Source: Cylindrotheca closterium (lineage: Eukaryota; Bacillariophyta; Bacillariophyceae; Bacillariales; Bacillariaceae). Taken from it: a stretch of DNA of 64,000 nucleotides. Location: NCBI GenBank assembly GCA_933822405.4, contig CAKOGP040002269.1, forward strand, positions 1 to 64,000. Direction: 5' to 3'. The notes under the pieces are model-generated. The model searched no databases, had not been told where the DNA came from, and worked only from the letters and a program-made list of their open reading frames with translations. A program made the position numbers and the translations under genes. Shown here one piece after another: positions 1-9,626 of this stretch (position 1 is the stretch's first letter; every line of letters starts with the position of its first letter).

Positions 1-255
1 GGAACCGCACGCTTCGCGCGCAATCCAAAAGACCAGCTTCACACCACAACCCACCAGAGTCACACCACGAAAGAATCCCTCACGGAAGAAACCAGGCGGC
101 AGGCGCCAGTTGGCTATCTTCGATAGTGGATCAAATAGGTCTAAGGAAGTTCCATTGTGGAAACCCAGCACCTCCTTGACCTCATACTGTACAATGCTTG
201 CATCAATCAGTAGCACAATGGTATGCCCCAGTAGAAGGATTTGTATTATGGGCAT
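1..255 (-). CDS. Partial open frame at left edge, possible membrane protein
   Basis: An ATG at 255 (minus strand) opens 85 codons without a stop up to the window edge. The product starts with a hydrophobic stretch (MPIIQILLLGHTIVLLI) and has a second hydrophobic stretch near the edge, so a multi-span membrane protein is possible. No family was recognised. A diverged copy of the region around this start lies on the plus side near 880-935, which weakens the case because the stretch may be part of a repeat. The gene would continue beyond base 1. Confidence 0.3.
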   Translation of the reverse strand, partial: MPIIQILLLGHTIVLLIDASIVQYEVKEVLGFHNGTSLDLFDPLSKIANWRLPPGFFREGFFRGVTLVGCGVKLVFWIAREACGS

Positions 256-366
256 AATGGAGTCAGGTTGAAAACAATCCAAAGTATCCGGACAACTACC
301 GACATGCAAACATTTTCCTTAAGATTGTTCATTCGCTCGTCCACCGCTAGCTAGGAGACTATGGTA

Positions 367-447
367 GGTACCTGGAACGGCCGGGAAATAGATATTTAGC
401 ATACAATTCTTGAAAGTAAATATTGATTTTCCCGGCCGTCCCTGGTA
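367..447. repeat. Imperfect inverted repeat (stem-loop)
   Basis: The arm starting GTACCTGGAACGGCCGGGAAA near 368 pairs with TTTCCCGGCCGTCCCTGGTAC ending at 447. The arms are about 21 bp with two mismatches, separated by an A/T-rich loop of about 39 nt. It could be a small non-autonomous element or a transcript hairpin. Flanking target duplications were not identified. Confidence 0.7.
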
Positions 448-773
448 CTGTGGTCTCGAGGGGAGACAGGCCCATGAAGGAGGCAGAGAGTAAAATAGGA
501 CGATCTGATATTAGCTGCTTATCAATAATCAGTGCCATCATGTTGAATGAATGAATTCCACTCTCACATGATCACCAGCCTAATAGTCCCCTTTTCCCCT
601 GTTCAGCCAATTGCGCTGAAGTTTTGCCTCCACTGTCGTTGTTGCGCTTATTGTGTGTGAATGACTCTATTTGGTGGAGAAGACACTAGCAGGACGTAGG
701 ACCTACAGTACCGTACACCTCTCTAAATAATTCTGGGCGGATGAAAAGGAACAATGCACTACAGACTACAGGT

Positions 774-823
774 ATTGCCGTTGAGTCGAGTCGAGTTTTG
801 GATCAAATACGTCTACCGAAGTA
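774..823 (+). repeat. Dispersed repeat, second copy at 2142-2193
   Basis: The blocks CCGTTGAGTC...GTCGAG/CTCGAT and GGTCAAA/GATCAAA followed by TACGTCTA/CACGTCTA and AGTAC occur in the same order at 774-823 and 2142-2193, on either side of the F-box-like gene. A third, weaker relative starts near 126. This is a diverged direct repeat of unknown origin. Confidence 0.5.
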
Positions 824-1063
824 CTATTAATATATGTACCATTCCTCAACACCCCGTTCATCCATCTTGCTTTTCGCTCTATGACCTACAGTACAACATA
901 CTGTATATAAGAATGTGTATTATGGGCAAAATGGAAGCTCTGGGTTTCAGAGAAATGTAAGAATTGGATAGCTTATATGGATATATATTCCTACGACTAT
1001 AGTCCTAACAATCATAGCAATCATTGGCATCTAGTACTTGTAAAATACTCAAGGACGAAACAA

Positions 1064-1945
1064 CTACTCCACCATAGTGTTGTCGCCAAACTTGATCCTC
1101 CGAAAATATTTTTGGGTATCGTGCCATTCCACAGCTTCTCGGAGGTAATGGGACAGGACCTCAATAAATCCGTCGAGGTCCCTTTCAATGTCACACTTCC
1201 GCATCTGGCGTGTCACGGCCACTAGTTTCTTTCGGATTTCTGGGCACTGCTGCATAAAAGCCTCAACATAAGTGATGGGAGCTTCTTGGTCGCTCACTTT
1301 CTTCTTCTTGAGGAGAAGGCAGTTCGTCATGACCTCATGGAATCTGTCGAAGTGACTTTCAATCCGAAACATTGCCATCTGCCGTGTTACCGCCACTAGA
1401 TTCTTTTCAATATCTGGGCGCTGCTGCATAACTTCCTCGGCATAACGGGTAGGAACTTTCTGATCGCTTTTCTTCTTAAAGGAAGTGGTATGGACGACTG
1501 TAGCCCTGAGTCCCTTTTGTTTTAGATCGACAATGACGGGAGTTTTATCATCATCATAAGCTGGCTCAGCATCATTGATCCATCCTGTCTTGCACGCATA
1601 TTTGCCAGCTACGAATCGAATTTCGATCGGTGTCTCTATCTTGCAGAACCATGCTTTCACTTTTTGGGGAGCTGCTGAAAACATACGAGAATGTTCCCGG
1701 GCATTGGCGCCCATTCTCCGTGTCTTCTTCACCTGTTCGTCGCAACTAGGATTGTTGGTCAGCGCTTGTTCTGCTCCTGTCCAAACCAAATTGATATTTC
1801 CCTCTTTATCGTTCGCTTCAAAGATAGCATATTGCAGGGTTTTCGTAGTCCTACCAACATTTGCAAGCTCCTTGCAGGTCAAGAACGAGAGCACTTGCTC
1901 CAGGCAATCCTGATTTTTAACTTGGAGAAAGGTTTCAGTGAACAT
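1064..1945 (-). CDS. F-box-like protein with internal duplication, function unknown
   Basis: A 293-residue protein starting at an ATG at 1945. The N-terminus (about residues 14-50: LEQVLSFLTCKELANVGRTT) has the Leu-rich, helix-turn-helix look of an F-box, a motif that docks proteins on SCF ubiquitin ligases; this is a weak family call. The C-terminal half contains two related segments of about 50 residues, both with SDQ(K/E)xP near the start and NLVAVTRQM or KLVAVTRQM in the middle, so the gene has an internal tandem duplication. There is no signal peptide and no obvious substrate-binding repeat. It is a single exon. It could equally be a diatom-specific protein with no link to ubiquitin. Confidence 0.6.
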   Translation of the reverse strand: MFTETFLQVKNQDCLEQVLSFLTCKELANVGRTTKTLQYAIFEANDKEGNINLVWTGAEQALTNNPSCDEQVKKTRRMGANAREHSRMFSAAPQKVKAWFCKIETPIEIRFVAGKYACKTGWINDAEPAYDDDKTPVIVDLKQKGLRATVVHTTSFKKKSDQKVPTRYAEEVMQQRPDIEKNLVAVTRQMAMFRIESHFDRFHEVMTNCLLLKKKKVSDQEAPITYVEAFMQQCPEIRKKLVAVTRQMRKCDIERDLDGFIEVLSHYLREAVEWHDTQKYFRRIKFGDNTMVE

Positions 1946-2429
1946 TTCTTTGCGTTGTTGTGAGAAGATTTTCCTTGCTATGCTAATTGTAGGTTGGTGA
2001 CGATTTCAGGTTTACCGGTACTGTACTGATTTGTGATACCAGCCAGAAGACACACATGATGTTTAGGATGTATCAGGCATAGTGAACACAAGAACTGTCA
2101 TCGCCCAAACCAATAGCCACGACCTCCAAACTGCTGGGCGTAACCGTTGAGTCCAGTCTCGATTTCATGGGTCAAACACGTCTATCTCAGTACCACACTG
2201 CTTCTGGCTGTCGACCGCTGCTATGCTCGCCAGATATCTTTTGATGGGTCGTGTATTATTCTTCAAAAAATGAAGAATTTAGAAGAGTATCTTTCCCAAC
2301 TTCCCGTTCATAGCCGGAATCTTATGGTAGCTTCGCATCACTGTGATGGCATATATCCTCACCCAAAGTCGTAGTGCCCTATCATTACCCTAATAATAGA
2401 GAATTAGCAGGACAACCAGCTATCACAGC
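1946..2429. other. Intergenic between F-box-like and Rh genes
   Basis: Presumably contains divergent promoters. It carries the second copy of the dispersed repeat (2142-2193) and one TACCGGTA motif at 2013. No gene seen. Confidence 0.5.
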
Positions 2430-3755
2430 ATGGCATTATCAGAAAGCACACCTCTGGTTCCCTCCACCACCTCCTCCTCGACAGAAGAAGTCTTGGACTT
2501 TGCCAAGGCGAGCACCAAAACACTGACTTTGCTTCTCGGCTCCATCCAAGTCTTTGTTCTGGTCTTTTTTCTGTTTGGGACGACCTATTCCCCGGAAGAT
2601 TACTCGCCATCCGAGTATCAAGTCTTTCGAGATATCATGGTGATGCTCTTGCTTGGTTTTGGATACCTCATGACCTTTCTCAAGAAATATGGCCTGGGAG
2701 CGGTCGGCTTGACCATGATGCTCACGGTCATTGCCATTCTCTTGAATGTTCCAGTGGAATTATTCTGCCGTTTCCTCTTTGGAGAAAAAGAAGATACTTC
2801 CTTTCCATTGCCGCTCAAAGTCCCCACCTTTGTTGATGGAGAGTTTAGTGCAGCGACCTTGCTCATTTCCTATGGAGCTGTGATTGGACGTGCGAGTCCA
2901 GTCCAACTCGTCGTCATGGCCATTTGTCAATCCTTTTTTTACGCCTTTAACAAGGTCGTCATTGTGTTGGGATTTTTGGGTGCCGAAGATGTGGGTGGCT
3001 CGATGACCATACACATGTTTGGAGCCTACTTTGGATTAGCAGTATCCAAGGCTCTGGGTCCACCCAAGGTCTCCAGCAGCTCCAATGCGGAACCCAGTCA
3101 AGTTTCGGACGTCTTTGCCTTGATTGGAACGACATTGTTGTGGGTGTACTGGCCCTCTTTTGTCGGGGCGACAGAAACAGGAGTTTCTCTCAATGAGAAT
3201 GTCTGCGTCATTCATACCGTCATGGCCTTGCTCGGAAGTACCATCGCGTCGTTTTATTTGAGTCAAAAGTTGGGACATGGAAAATTGGATCCCGTCCACA
3301 TTGCCAACTCGACCTTGGCCGGAGGTGTTGCTGTTGGTTCGTCGGCGCGTTTGGCCATGACGCCTGGCGGTGCCTTCCTTCTGGGTATGGCGGCCGGTGT
3401 CGTGTCAGTCTACGGGTACAAGTATTCCACACCAAAGCTGGAAGAAAAGTTTGGAATCTACGATACTTGCGGCGTGGGAAATCTCCATGGCTGGCCCTCA
3501 GTCTTGGGCGGACTCCTGAGCATTGTCTTTGTGGCCATGAACTCCGATGCGGAATTCTTGAATCATGAAGCATTGACGCAATGTGTAGCTCAGTTTCTGG
3601 CCGTTTTGTCGACGGTGGCAATCGCCGCAAGTACTGGCTACGTGACAGGCAAAGTCATGATGAAGACGGTGGGTGAGGCGCCAGACGAATACGATGACAG
3701 CCTCTGGTGGGAGGGCGAATATTTTGAAGCCGAGGAGAAAAAGGAGAAAGTCTAA
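2430..3755 (+). CDS. Rh-type ammonium/ammonia channel
   Basis: A 441-residue polytopic protein of the Amt/Rh superfamily, Rh branch, the usual length. The diagnostic segment GGSMTIHMFGAYFGL (about residues 190-204) carries the first pore histidine, and DTCGVGNLHG (about 346-355) corresponds to the Rh signature around the second pore histidine. About 11-12 hydrophobic segments are visible, and the C-terminus is acidic and cytosolic. Rh proteins move NH3/NH4+ (and possibly CO2) across membranes. The odd feature is that the second twin-histidine position, normally GVH or GIH before NLHG, reads Gly (codon GGA at about 3475-3477), so pore chemistry may differ. It is one exon with no signal peptide. 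The start is the first ATG and lies just before the hydrophobic core. Confidence 0.9.
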   Translation: MALSESTPLVPSTTSSSTEEVLDFAKASTKTLTLLLGSIQVFVLVFFLFGTTYSPEDYSPSEYQVFRDIMVMLLLGFGYLMTFLKKYGLGAVGLTMMLTVIAILLNVPVELFCRFLFGEKEDTSFPLPLKVPTFVDGEFSAATLLISYGAVIGRASPVQLVVMAICQSFFYAFNKVVIVLGFLGAEDVGGSMTIHMFGAYFGLAVSKALGPPKVSSSSNAEPSQVSDVFALIGTTLLWVYWPSFVGATETGVSLNENVCVIHTVMALLGSTIASFYLSQKLGHGKLDPVHIANSTLAGGVAVGSSARLAMTPGGAFLLGMAAGVVSVYGYKYSTPKLEEKFGIYDTCGVGNLHGWPSVLGGLLSIVFVAMNSDAEFLNHEALTQCVAQFLAVLSTVAIAASTGYVTGKVMMKTVGEAPDEYDDSLWWEGEYFEAEEKKEKV

Positions 3756-3925
3756 TATGAAAGTATGGTGGTAGTCCTAGTAGGATTCTGTGTAATTGTT
3801 TTAAAATTACGTTTCAATGTCATACCATCATCAATGAAGAAATCTCTATTTTTGCGTTATGAGAAAGGCAAACCGACCAATGAATCAAAAAGACCCAGCA
3901 TATCACCCGAAAAAGGCAATCGGAA

Positions 3926-5710
3926 TCACCTCATCCATTCTTGTGAGAGCACGCCATCGGGTGACAACGCACAAGACGGTGGTTTGACTGTCTCTGGACA
4001 GTGAATCAAAGTGCCATCAGTCTGTACCACTACTGCCGTCGTACAAGAAGGATCGATATCTTGACAACTAGCGCTCGAGGAATTGAGCCCAGAGGGTCTT
4101 CCAACGTAGACATCTGCAACGAAATGGGCCACAGTTGGCGCAAAGGACTTGACTTTTTCAACGTAATGGCAAACTACAATCCACTTATTGCCACTAGCAT
4201 CTTCTTCATTGTTGCCAATATACTGTTCATTCACTTCGTCACTGCTGCGTTCTTCTTGGACTAGATTCCACAATTCCCGTGACATCCAAAGAGACCAATC
4301 ATTCACTTCAGCAACTGGTACGTTGGCATGAATGTGAAGCCAACCACCATTTGGTCCTAGTGCCTTGATGGCTGTCCTCCAGCCTCCTTCCGCGCTAGGA
4401 AGTAGACCAAGACTGATACGATCAAATTGATTCACCAATCCGTGCTCTTGACATACGACCCGACAGTCCCCTTTCAAAATTGTCACGCGATCCTCGCTAA
4501 TCTTGTTGTCTTTGACGTTGAACTTAAGGGCTCGAATCGCATGCTCGTTCCATTCACAGGCCACCACGTGAGCTGCCTTGCCAATGACAAGAGCAGGCAG
4601 AGTATAGTATCCAATTCCAGCGTACATGTCCAAAAGGCGCTCACCAGGCTGAACCAATTTGCCAAATCGAATCTTCTCGGAAATGTTGCCCCGGCTGAAC
4701 ATGACGCGGCACATATCAAACGACTGGCCAATCCCTTGTTCCGTCACTCGTATCCAACCAGGGGCACCGGGTCCAGTTTCATCTGGAATCCCTTGACTAT
4801 TTGGCCAGATCAAGCGATGACCACTCTCTCGTATTTTGCTTTCGGGGTCCACTTTTCCTCGTCTTGCGATCCGCTGACTCTTGTAAAAGGCTGCCAATTG
4901 CTTCCAAAAGTCTTGACGAAGCCTCTTCAAACAACTGCTCGAAGATTCATTATTGGTGTCGTCAGCAACTTTTATACTCTGAAGGACATGGGCCTCCAAA
5001 AGTTGGTCCACGGTGGAGATTGGAAATGCGGTTGGTGGCAACACCACCGTACGGTCGTCTCCAAACACTTCCAGCTTTTTGGGACAGATTGTCATATCCA
5101 ATGATTGAATATCTTTTTTCAATGAAATATCATTATTGCCCTGTTGCTGCTTTGACTGCTGTTCCCTTTCTTCCTGCGCAAGATATCGAATCACATGATA
5201 CAACGCCTGTTGTCCAGATGTCAGACCTTCTACCAAGGCACCACCAGCATTCGAATCTTGTTGGCCTAAGCCATCCGAAAATTGGCCTTGACTGTTATTG
5301 GAAGCATTCAAGTGGTGCTGATTCCCCATGACTGCTGTACTGTAGGGACAAAGTTGTCGATCGACATGTCGAATCCAATCCCATTCATAAGTTTGTTTCC
5401 ATTCTTCCACCACTGCATGGGCGAAGTTCTCTGGACTTGGCTCGCCCTCGCTAGTACTACGAATGTCTTCACCCTGTTGCTTCTCTTCTTCGTCGAATAA
5501 TACTGGAAGTATGATGGGGACTGCAATGCAGTCAGAGAAATTGACGGATGGGATCATTCGATACTTTTTGTGCAAGGCATGAATTCCTTCCAAGGCTTGT
5601 TTCGCTGATTTGGCATTTCTCTTTAGCACACATAGAACCGTGACTTGGTCTCCCCGAATGTCTTGCTGTTTCTTCTTCTTTGTCGTCGTCATGCCTAGTA
5701 TGTTTGGCAT
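3926..5710 (-). CDS. TYW2: tRNA wybutosine-synthesising protein 2 (TYW2/Trm12-like)
   Basis: A Trm5/Tyw2-family SAM-dependent enzyme, 594 residues from the ATG at 5710. A second ATG lies at 5692, and the frame upstream has no ATG. The core shows FSRGNISEKIRF, then the SAM-binding motif LLDMYAGIGYYTLP, the following acidic VVACEWNEHAIRAL and a GLLPSAEGGW segment typical of TYW2 rather than Trm5. TYW2 transfers the 3-amino-3-carboxypropyl group of SAM to the modified guanosine 37 of tRNA-Phe on the way to wybutosine. The N-terminal 300 residues are poorly conserved and Gln/Ser-rich. The first 70 codons or so are duplicated as a relic at 7935-8150. The gene converges on the Rh gene. Confidence 0.88.
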   Translation of the reverse strand: MPNILGMTTTKKKKQQDIRGDQVTVLCVLKRNAKSAKQALEGIHALHKKYRMIPSVNFSDCIAVPIILPVLFDEEEKQQGEDIRSTSEGEPSPENFAHAVVEEWKQTYEWDWIRHVDRQLCPYSTAVMGNQHHLNASNNSQGQFSDGLGQQDSNAGGALVEGLTSGQQALYHVIRYLAQEEREQQSKQQQGNNDISLKKDIQSLDMTICPKKLEVFGDDRTVVLPPTAFPISTVDQLLEAHVLQSIKVADDTNNESSSSCLKRLRQDFWKQLAAFYKSQRIARRGKVDPESKIRESGHRLIWPNSQGIPDETGPGAPGWIRVTEQGIGQSFDMCRVMFSRGNISEKIRFGKLVQPGERLLDMYAGIGYYTLPALVIGKAAHVVACEWNEHAIRALKFNVKDNKISEDRVTILKGDCRVVCQEHGLVNQFDRISLGLLPSAEGGWRTAIKALGPNGGWLHIHANVPVAEVNDWSLWMSRELWNLVQEERSSDEVNEQYIGNNEEDASGNKWIVVCHYVEKVKSFAPTVAHFVADVYVGRPSGLNSSSASCQDIDPSCTTAVVVQTDGTLIHCPETVKPPSCALSPDGVLSQEWMR

Positions 5711-6562
5711 GGCAGATAATATAATTGATGATGAGCGAGTTGACGAGAGTGTGATGCTGATGAAGGCGCAGAAAAAAAGGTCTCGTGTGATTTTAGGTGG
5801 GTGGTCCGGAACAGTCAAACGAATCAATCGAACCCAAACGGATAGGAAATACTCGTAGTAATGAAAAGGTGAAACACCCAAGTTTCAATTCGGTTCTGAT
5901 CCACTGCTACAGATGGCGACGTAAGACAATGTTGGAAAAATTCGTTGTTTGCATACAAGTACTTATATTTGACACCCTCTAATCTTTGCCTATCTTATAA
6001 GCTCTGTCCATAACTTCCTTCGCGGAGTCCCGCCATCTCATCCGTCACCAAAACACATTTTTATCAAAAAAATATTTTTTCACTGTTTCCAGGAAACACC
6101 GCGCGAGGAAAAAATGAAAAATGCCTGTTCATGTAATAGGTATATATAGTCATCGTCGCACACCGGTACTACTCAGCATCAGGTACACTACGAGACACAT
6201 ACTTAATGCCAATCCGTTGAAGCCTATCTACATCGGCTGGCTGCTCTGATGATGTGTTGGTAATCTTCTCCACACATACACCACACGTGATGGCTCCTTA
6301 CAGAGGAAAAATTGACAAACACTTGATTGTTTACTTTCACGTGGAACTATGAAAATTCCAGGGCCGCCGCCTTCAAGTTTTCTAGCAGGTCTGTAACCAA
6401 GAATGGACGAGCTGCAGAACCTCGAGGAGTATATATGTGTTGTTCCATTCCCACATACTATAGACCCGGCGGATGATGCGTGTGTCATTGCGTAATCTTT
6501 GCTTCACAGCAATAACCAAAACACTAGCCTGATTCTAGACAAAGACCAAGACCAAGACAAGC
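5711..6562. other. Intergenic, left copy of a segmental duplication
   Basis: Lies between the TYW2 start and the first ankyrin gene. Short blocks such as AATCTTTGCCTA and CCGTCACCAAAACA recur in the same order at 8370-8440, so this spacer was duplicated together with its neighbours. It has a CACCGGTACT motif at 6161. No gene seen. Confidence 0.6.
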
Positions 6563-7608
6563 ATGGAATTGTGCCAAGCGGTGCACGATGGCAACTCGAT
6601 GCTAGTAAAACGACTACTAGATTCTATGAAAGAAGATGAGCATCAATATGACATTGACTGCAGTCGCAAGGCTGCGAAGATGGACTTGTGGATATTTCTG
6701 AAATGATGATCCGTAATTATGTTGTAGATGTGAATGCCGTGGACTATGCTGAGGATTGCACGCCATTGCATGTCGCATGCTATTATTCTAATTTCGACAT
6801 TGCTAGGTTGTTACTGGAAAATGGTGCTAATCTGGAAGTGAAGGCCGATGGTGAAGACACTCCTCTGTTCTATGCTTGCGAATCCGGTGTGGAGTTTGCT
6901 CAACTACTGTTGGATTTTTGGTGCTGATGTAGAAGCTGTAACAGGATATGATTTTTTGACTCCGTTGCATGTCGCAATCTGCAGTTGTCCTTTTGAAGTC
7001 GCTCAGCTCTTAATCTCTTGGTGCTGCCTGATATGGAAGAAAAGGACTACAATGAGAATACACCATTGCATCATGCGTCCACCGGAAAGCGCCTCGAAAA
7101 CATGGAACTGTTGATGAACCAAGGCGCTAACTTGGAGGCAAGGAATGGCAAAGGTGATGCACCTTTGCATTCGATTTGTAAAAGTAGCAAGAGCGATGTT
7201 GACAACAAGGTTCATCTACTGCTGGACAGGGGTACTAATTTCGAAGCAAGGAACAACGATGGCCGTACACCTTTGCATGTGGCAACCAATCTAAATGCTG
7301 CTCGTATTGTTTTGGATCGAGGTGCCAATTTGGAAGCAAGCGGCAATACACCTTTGCATGTGGCATGCTCCGAACGCAACATCGGCCTCATTCGTCTGCT
7401 ATTGCACAGAGGTGCAGATTTGGAAGCAACGACCAATAGGGGATACCGGCCGCTGCATTTTGAAGCAGTCAATGCTTTTACCGATGTTGCTCGCCTATTT
7501 TTAATTTCTCGTTCGGGGCCATGGCAGATTCCAAGACACTTACAGGAACGACGTCCCTGTCCTTGGCATGTCAAAATAGCAATTTGGAGATTGTATGGCT
7601 GTCGGTGA
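6563..7608 (+). pseudogene. Ankyrin-repeat gene, broken by frameshifts (copy A)
   Basis: The ATG at 6563 starts MELCQAVHDGNSMLVKRLLD, a typical first ankyrin helix pair. The reading frame then changes three times: between 6563 and 6688, near 6915 (a run of five T where the paralogue has fewer) and near 7020. Stitched together, the frames encode about nine ankyrin repeats with TPLHVA, LLL and GANLEA signatures, which are protein-interaction modules. The paralogue at 8622-9533 reads through the last two break points without a shift. Either this is a pseudogene or the assembly has small indels. The last intact segment is 7018-7608, and its C-terminus is also out of step with the paralogue. Confidence 0.75.
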
Positions 7609-7934
7609 GGGATGAGGGAATATCCGTGGTTTGTCGACGGATACGCATAATGTGATGAAGCGAAAGCCAGCACGCTTACTGTGCTGATGTGAATTCCAGC
7701 ATTTATTCATGAAGGAAGATGCGGCTGTCGCTATTTTAGAGTCTCAGCGATTTACTTCAAAAGCATAGATGTCTCATGATGTGACTTTATTGAATTCTCT
7801 TGCACATTTTGAAAGATAAGAGGCCTCACGAATATGCTGTCACTGATGTTGTCTTGACGTGACGGGAGTGCTGGTGTGACGACGTGCTGTAGTTGTGCTG
7901 AAAAGTGCAAGTTGTCTATTCACATGCATTCATT
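7609..7934. other. Intergenic after ankyrin copy A
   Basis: No gene or strong repeat seen. The duplicated TYW2 fragment begins at about 7935. Confidence 0.4.
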
Positions 7935-8290
7935 CAGTAATACTGGAAGTATTACGGGAACTGCAATGCATTCGGAGAAACTGATGGATGGGACCATTCG
8001 ATACTTTTGTGCAAGGCATGAATTCCTTCCATAAGGCTTGTTTTGCCGATTTGGCATTTCTCTCCAGCACACATAGAACCGTGACTTGATCCCCTTGAAC
8101 GTTTGTTGTTGTTTCTTCGTTGTAGTCGTCATGATTCTTATGTTTGGCATGACAGATAATGGATGATGAGTGTAATCCTGGGTGCTGCGATTTTGTGGTG
8201 TTGGTTCCTGCACATGCAGTCATAAACGAATCAGTGGAACCCAATCATGGATGTGATGATTGTAATGAAAAGGTGAAGCAAATTTCTTTT
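7935..8290 (-). pseudogene. Duplicated 5' fragment of TYW2
   Basis: The minus-strand sequence from 8150 down to about 7935 matches the first 70 or so codons of TYW2 (5710 down to about 5496). Shared stretches include MPNI..MTTT near the start and KYRMVPSISFSECIAVPVILPVL near the end, as against KYRMIPSVNFSDCIAVPIILPVL in the parent. Single-base indels put the relic in several frames, and the methyltransferase core is absent. Similarity extends upstream of the start to about 8290, so the copied segment included the TYW2 promoter. It cannot encode a working enzyme. Confidence 0.85.
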
Positions 8291-8621
8291 CTAAACTGGT
8301 TCAATAGACTCTACGGTATTGATGGCGATGTGAGAAGATGTGAGAAGATTTTGCTTGTATTTTACATCACCAATCTTTGCCTAAAAATACAGTTATCTCG
8401 ATGGTAAAGCCGCCACCGAATCCGTCACCAAAACAATTTTTTAAATCTTTTCAAAATTCTCAGTTTTGAAACTGCGTCGCCCTCTCATCATCTCGCAGTT
8501 TTGAAACTGGACACATACAGTTTCAATATGTTTCAAGAGAAAGTGTGTCTGTAAAAAAATGCAGCTCTTCAATAATCACACATAGTGCAAATCCGTTGGA
8601 ACATACACTATCTGCGGTTGT
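8291..8621. other. Intergenic, right copy of the segmental duplication
   Basis: Corresponds to parts of 5900-6330 upstream of ankyrin copy A. It also has a short local duplication of GATGTGAGAA (about 8327-8350) and two TTTTGAAACTG boxes near 8463 and 8502. No gene seen. Confidence 0.5.
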
Positions 8622-9533
8622 TTGTTCTTGTACTATACTGGGAATCTTCTCCATACACACGGTTCCTACAATTGGAAAATTGGCCAACATGGGATTGGTT
8701 TTGGTGCTGATCTTGAAGCCAAGGACGAGAATGGTGATACTCCTCTGTTCGTCGCATGCGGATCTACTGATCTGAGGGTCGCTCAACTACTGTTGGATTA
8801 TGGTGCTGATGTGGAAGCACCAGGAGGAGAGGGACACTTTACTCTGTTGCATGTGGCAATCTGGGGTTGCTCGTTGGAAATCACTGAGCTCTTGCTAACT
8901 GGTGGCGCTGATATGGAAGCAAGGGACGTTGATGGCTCTGCACCATTGCATCACGCATCCGTCAGAAACCGACTCGGACATATGGACGTGTTGATTAACA
9001 GAGGCGCTAATTTGGAGGCAAAGAATGAAAATGGCGAGACATCATTGCATTTGATTTGTAGAAGCAGTAAGAATCATGTTGACAACGGGGTTCATCTACT
9101 GCTTGACCGGGGTGCCAATATCGAAGCTAAGAACAATAGTGGTCGCACACCTATGCATGTGGTAACCGGTCTGAGTGCCTCTCCTATGCTTTTGGATGAA
9201 GGTGCCAGTTTGGAAGCAACGGATAGAAGATTCGATGCAACTCTACATAGGGCATGCTCCGGACACAATAGTAGCCTCGCTCGTCTGCTGCTGAACCATG
9301 GTGCCGACTTGGAAGCAACGGCCAATTTGGGATTCCGTCCGTTGCATTTTGCCGCTGTCAATGATTTTCCAAATGTTGTTCGCCTACTTTTAAATCGGGG
9401 TGCCGTAGTACTCGTAGATGCCAAGACCTTTGCGGGAATGACATTACTCTCCTTGGCATGCCAAAAGGAAAAAGTGGAGATAGTTTGGCTGTTGGTGAGG
9501 CGATGTCCTTGGCTTGTCGATTGGCAAGTGTAA
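8622..9533 (+). pseudogene. Ankyrin-repeat gene, 5'-truncated (copy B)
   Basis: An open frame encoding about eight ankyrin repeats (GADLEAKDENGDTPLFVA onward, with TPMHVV and RPLHFAA in later repeats), paralogous to 6563-7608. The frame has no ATG upstream of the repeats; the first in-frame ATG is at 8913, inside the third repeat. The 25 or so codons before the first repeat align with non-coding DNA upstream of copy A (the GGTAATCTTCTCCA/GGGAATCTTCTCCA block), so a deletion joined the old upstream region to a middle repeat and removed the first 80-90 codons. It may be dead, may be translated from 8913, or may have an unseen upstream exon. Confidence 0.7.
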
Positions 9534-9626
9534 TATAATGAAGGAGAAGCGAGTCTTTTGGTATTGTGCCATTGAATAAGGAATAATAATCATACATCGT
9601 CTATATATATCGATAAGGCATTGCTA

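Larger units (their letters stand above)
256..1063. other. Intergenic, repeats only
   Basis: No convincing gene. It holds an inverted repeat (367-447) and a diverged copy of the sequence at 126-260 (about 770-935). The short open frames here have no coding character. Confidence 0.5.

Noticed and set aside
5711..5881. N-terminal extension of TYW2
   Set aside because: It begins at a non-ATG codon, and its sequence is duplicated as spacer DNA near 8150-8290.
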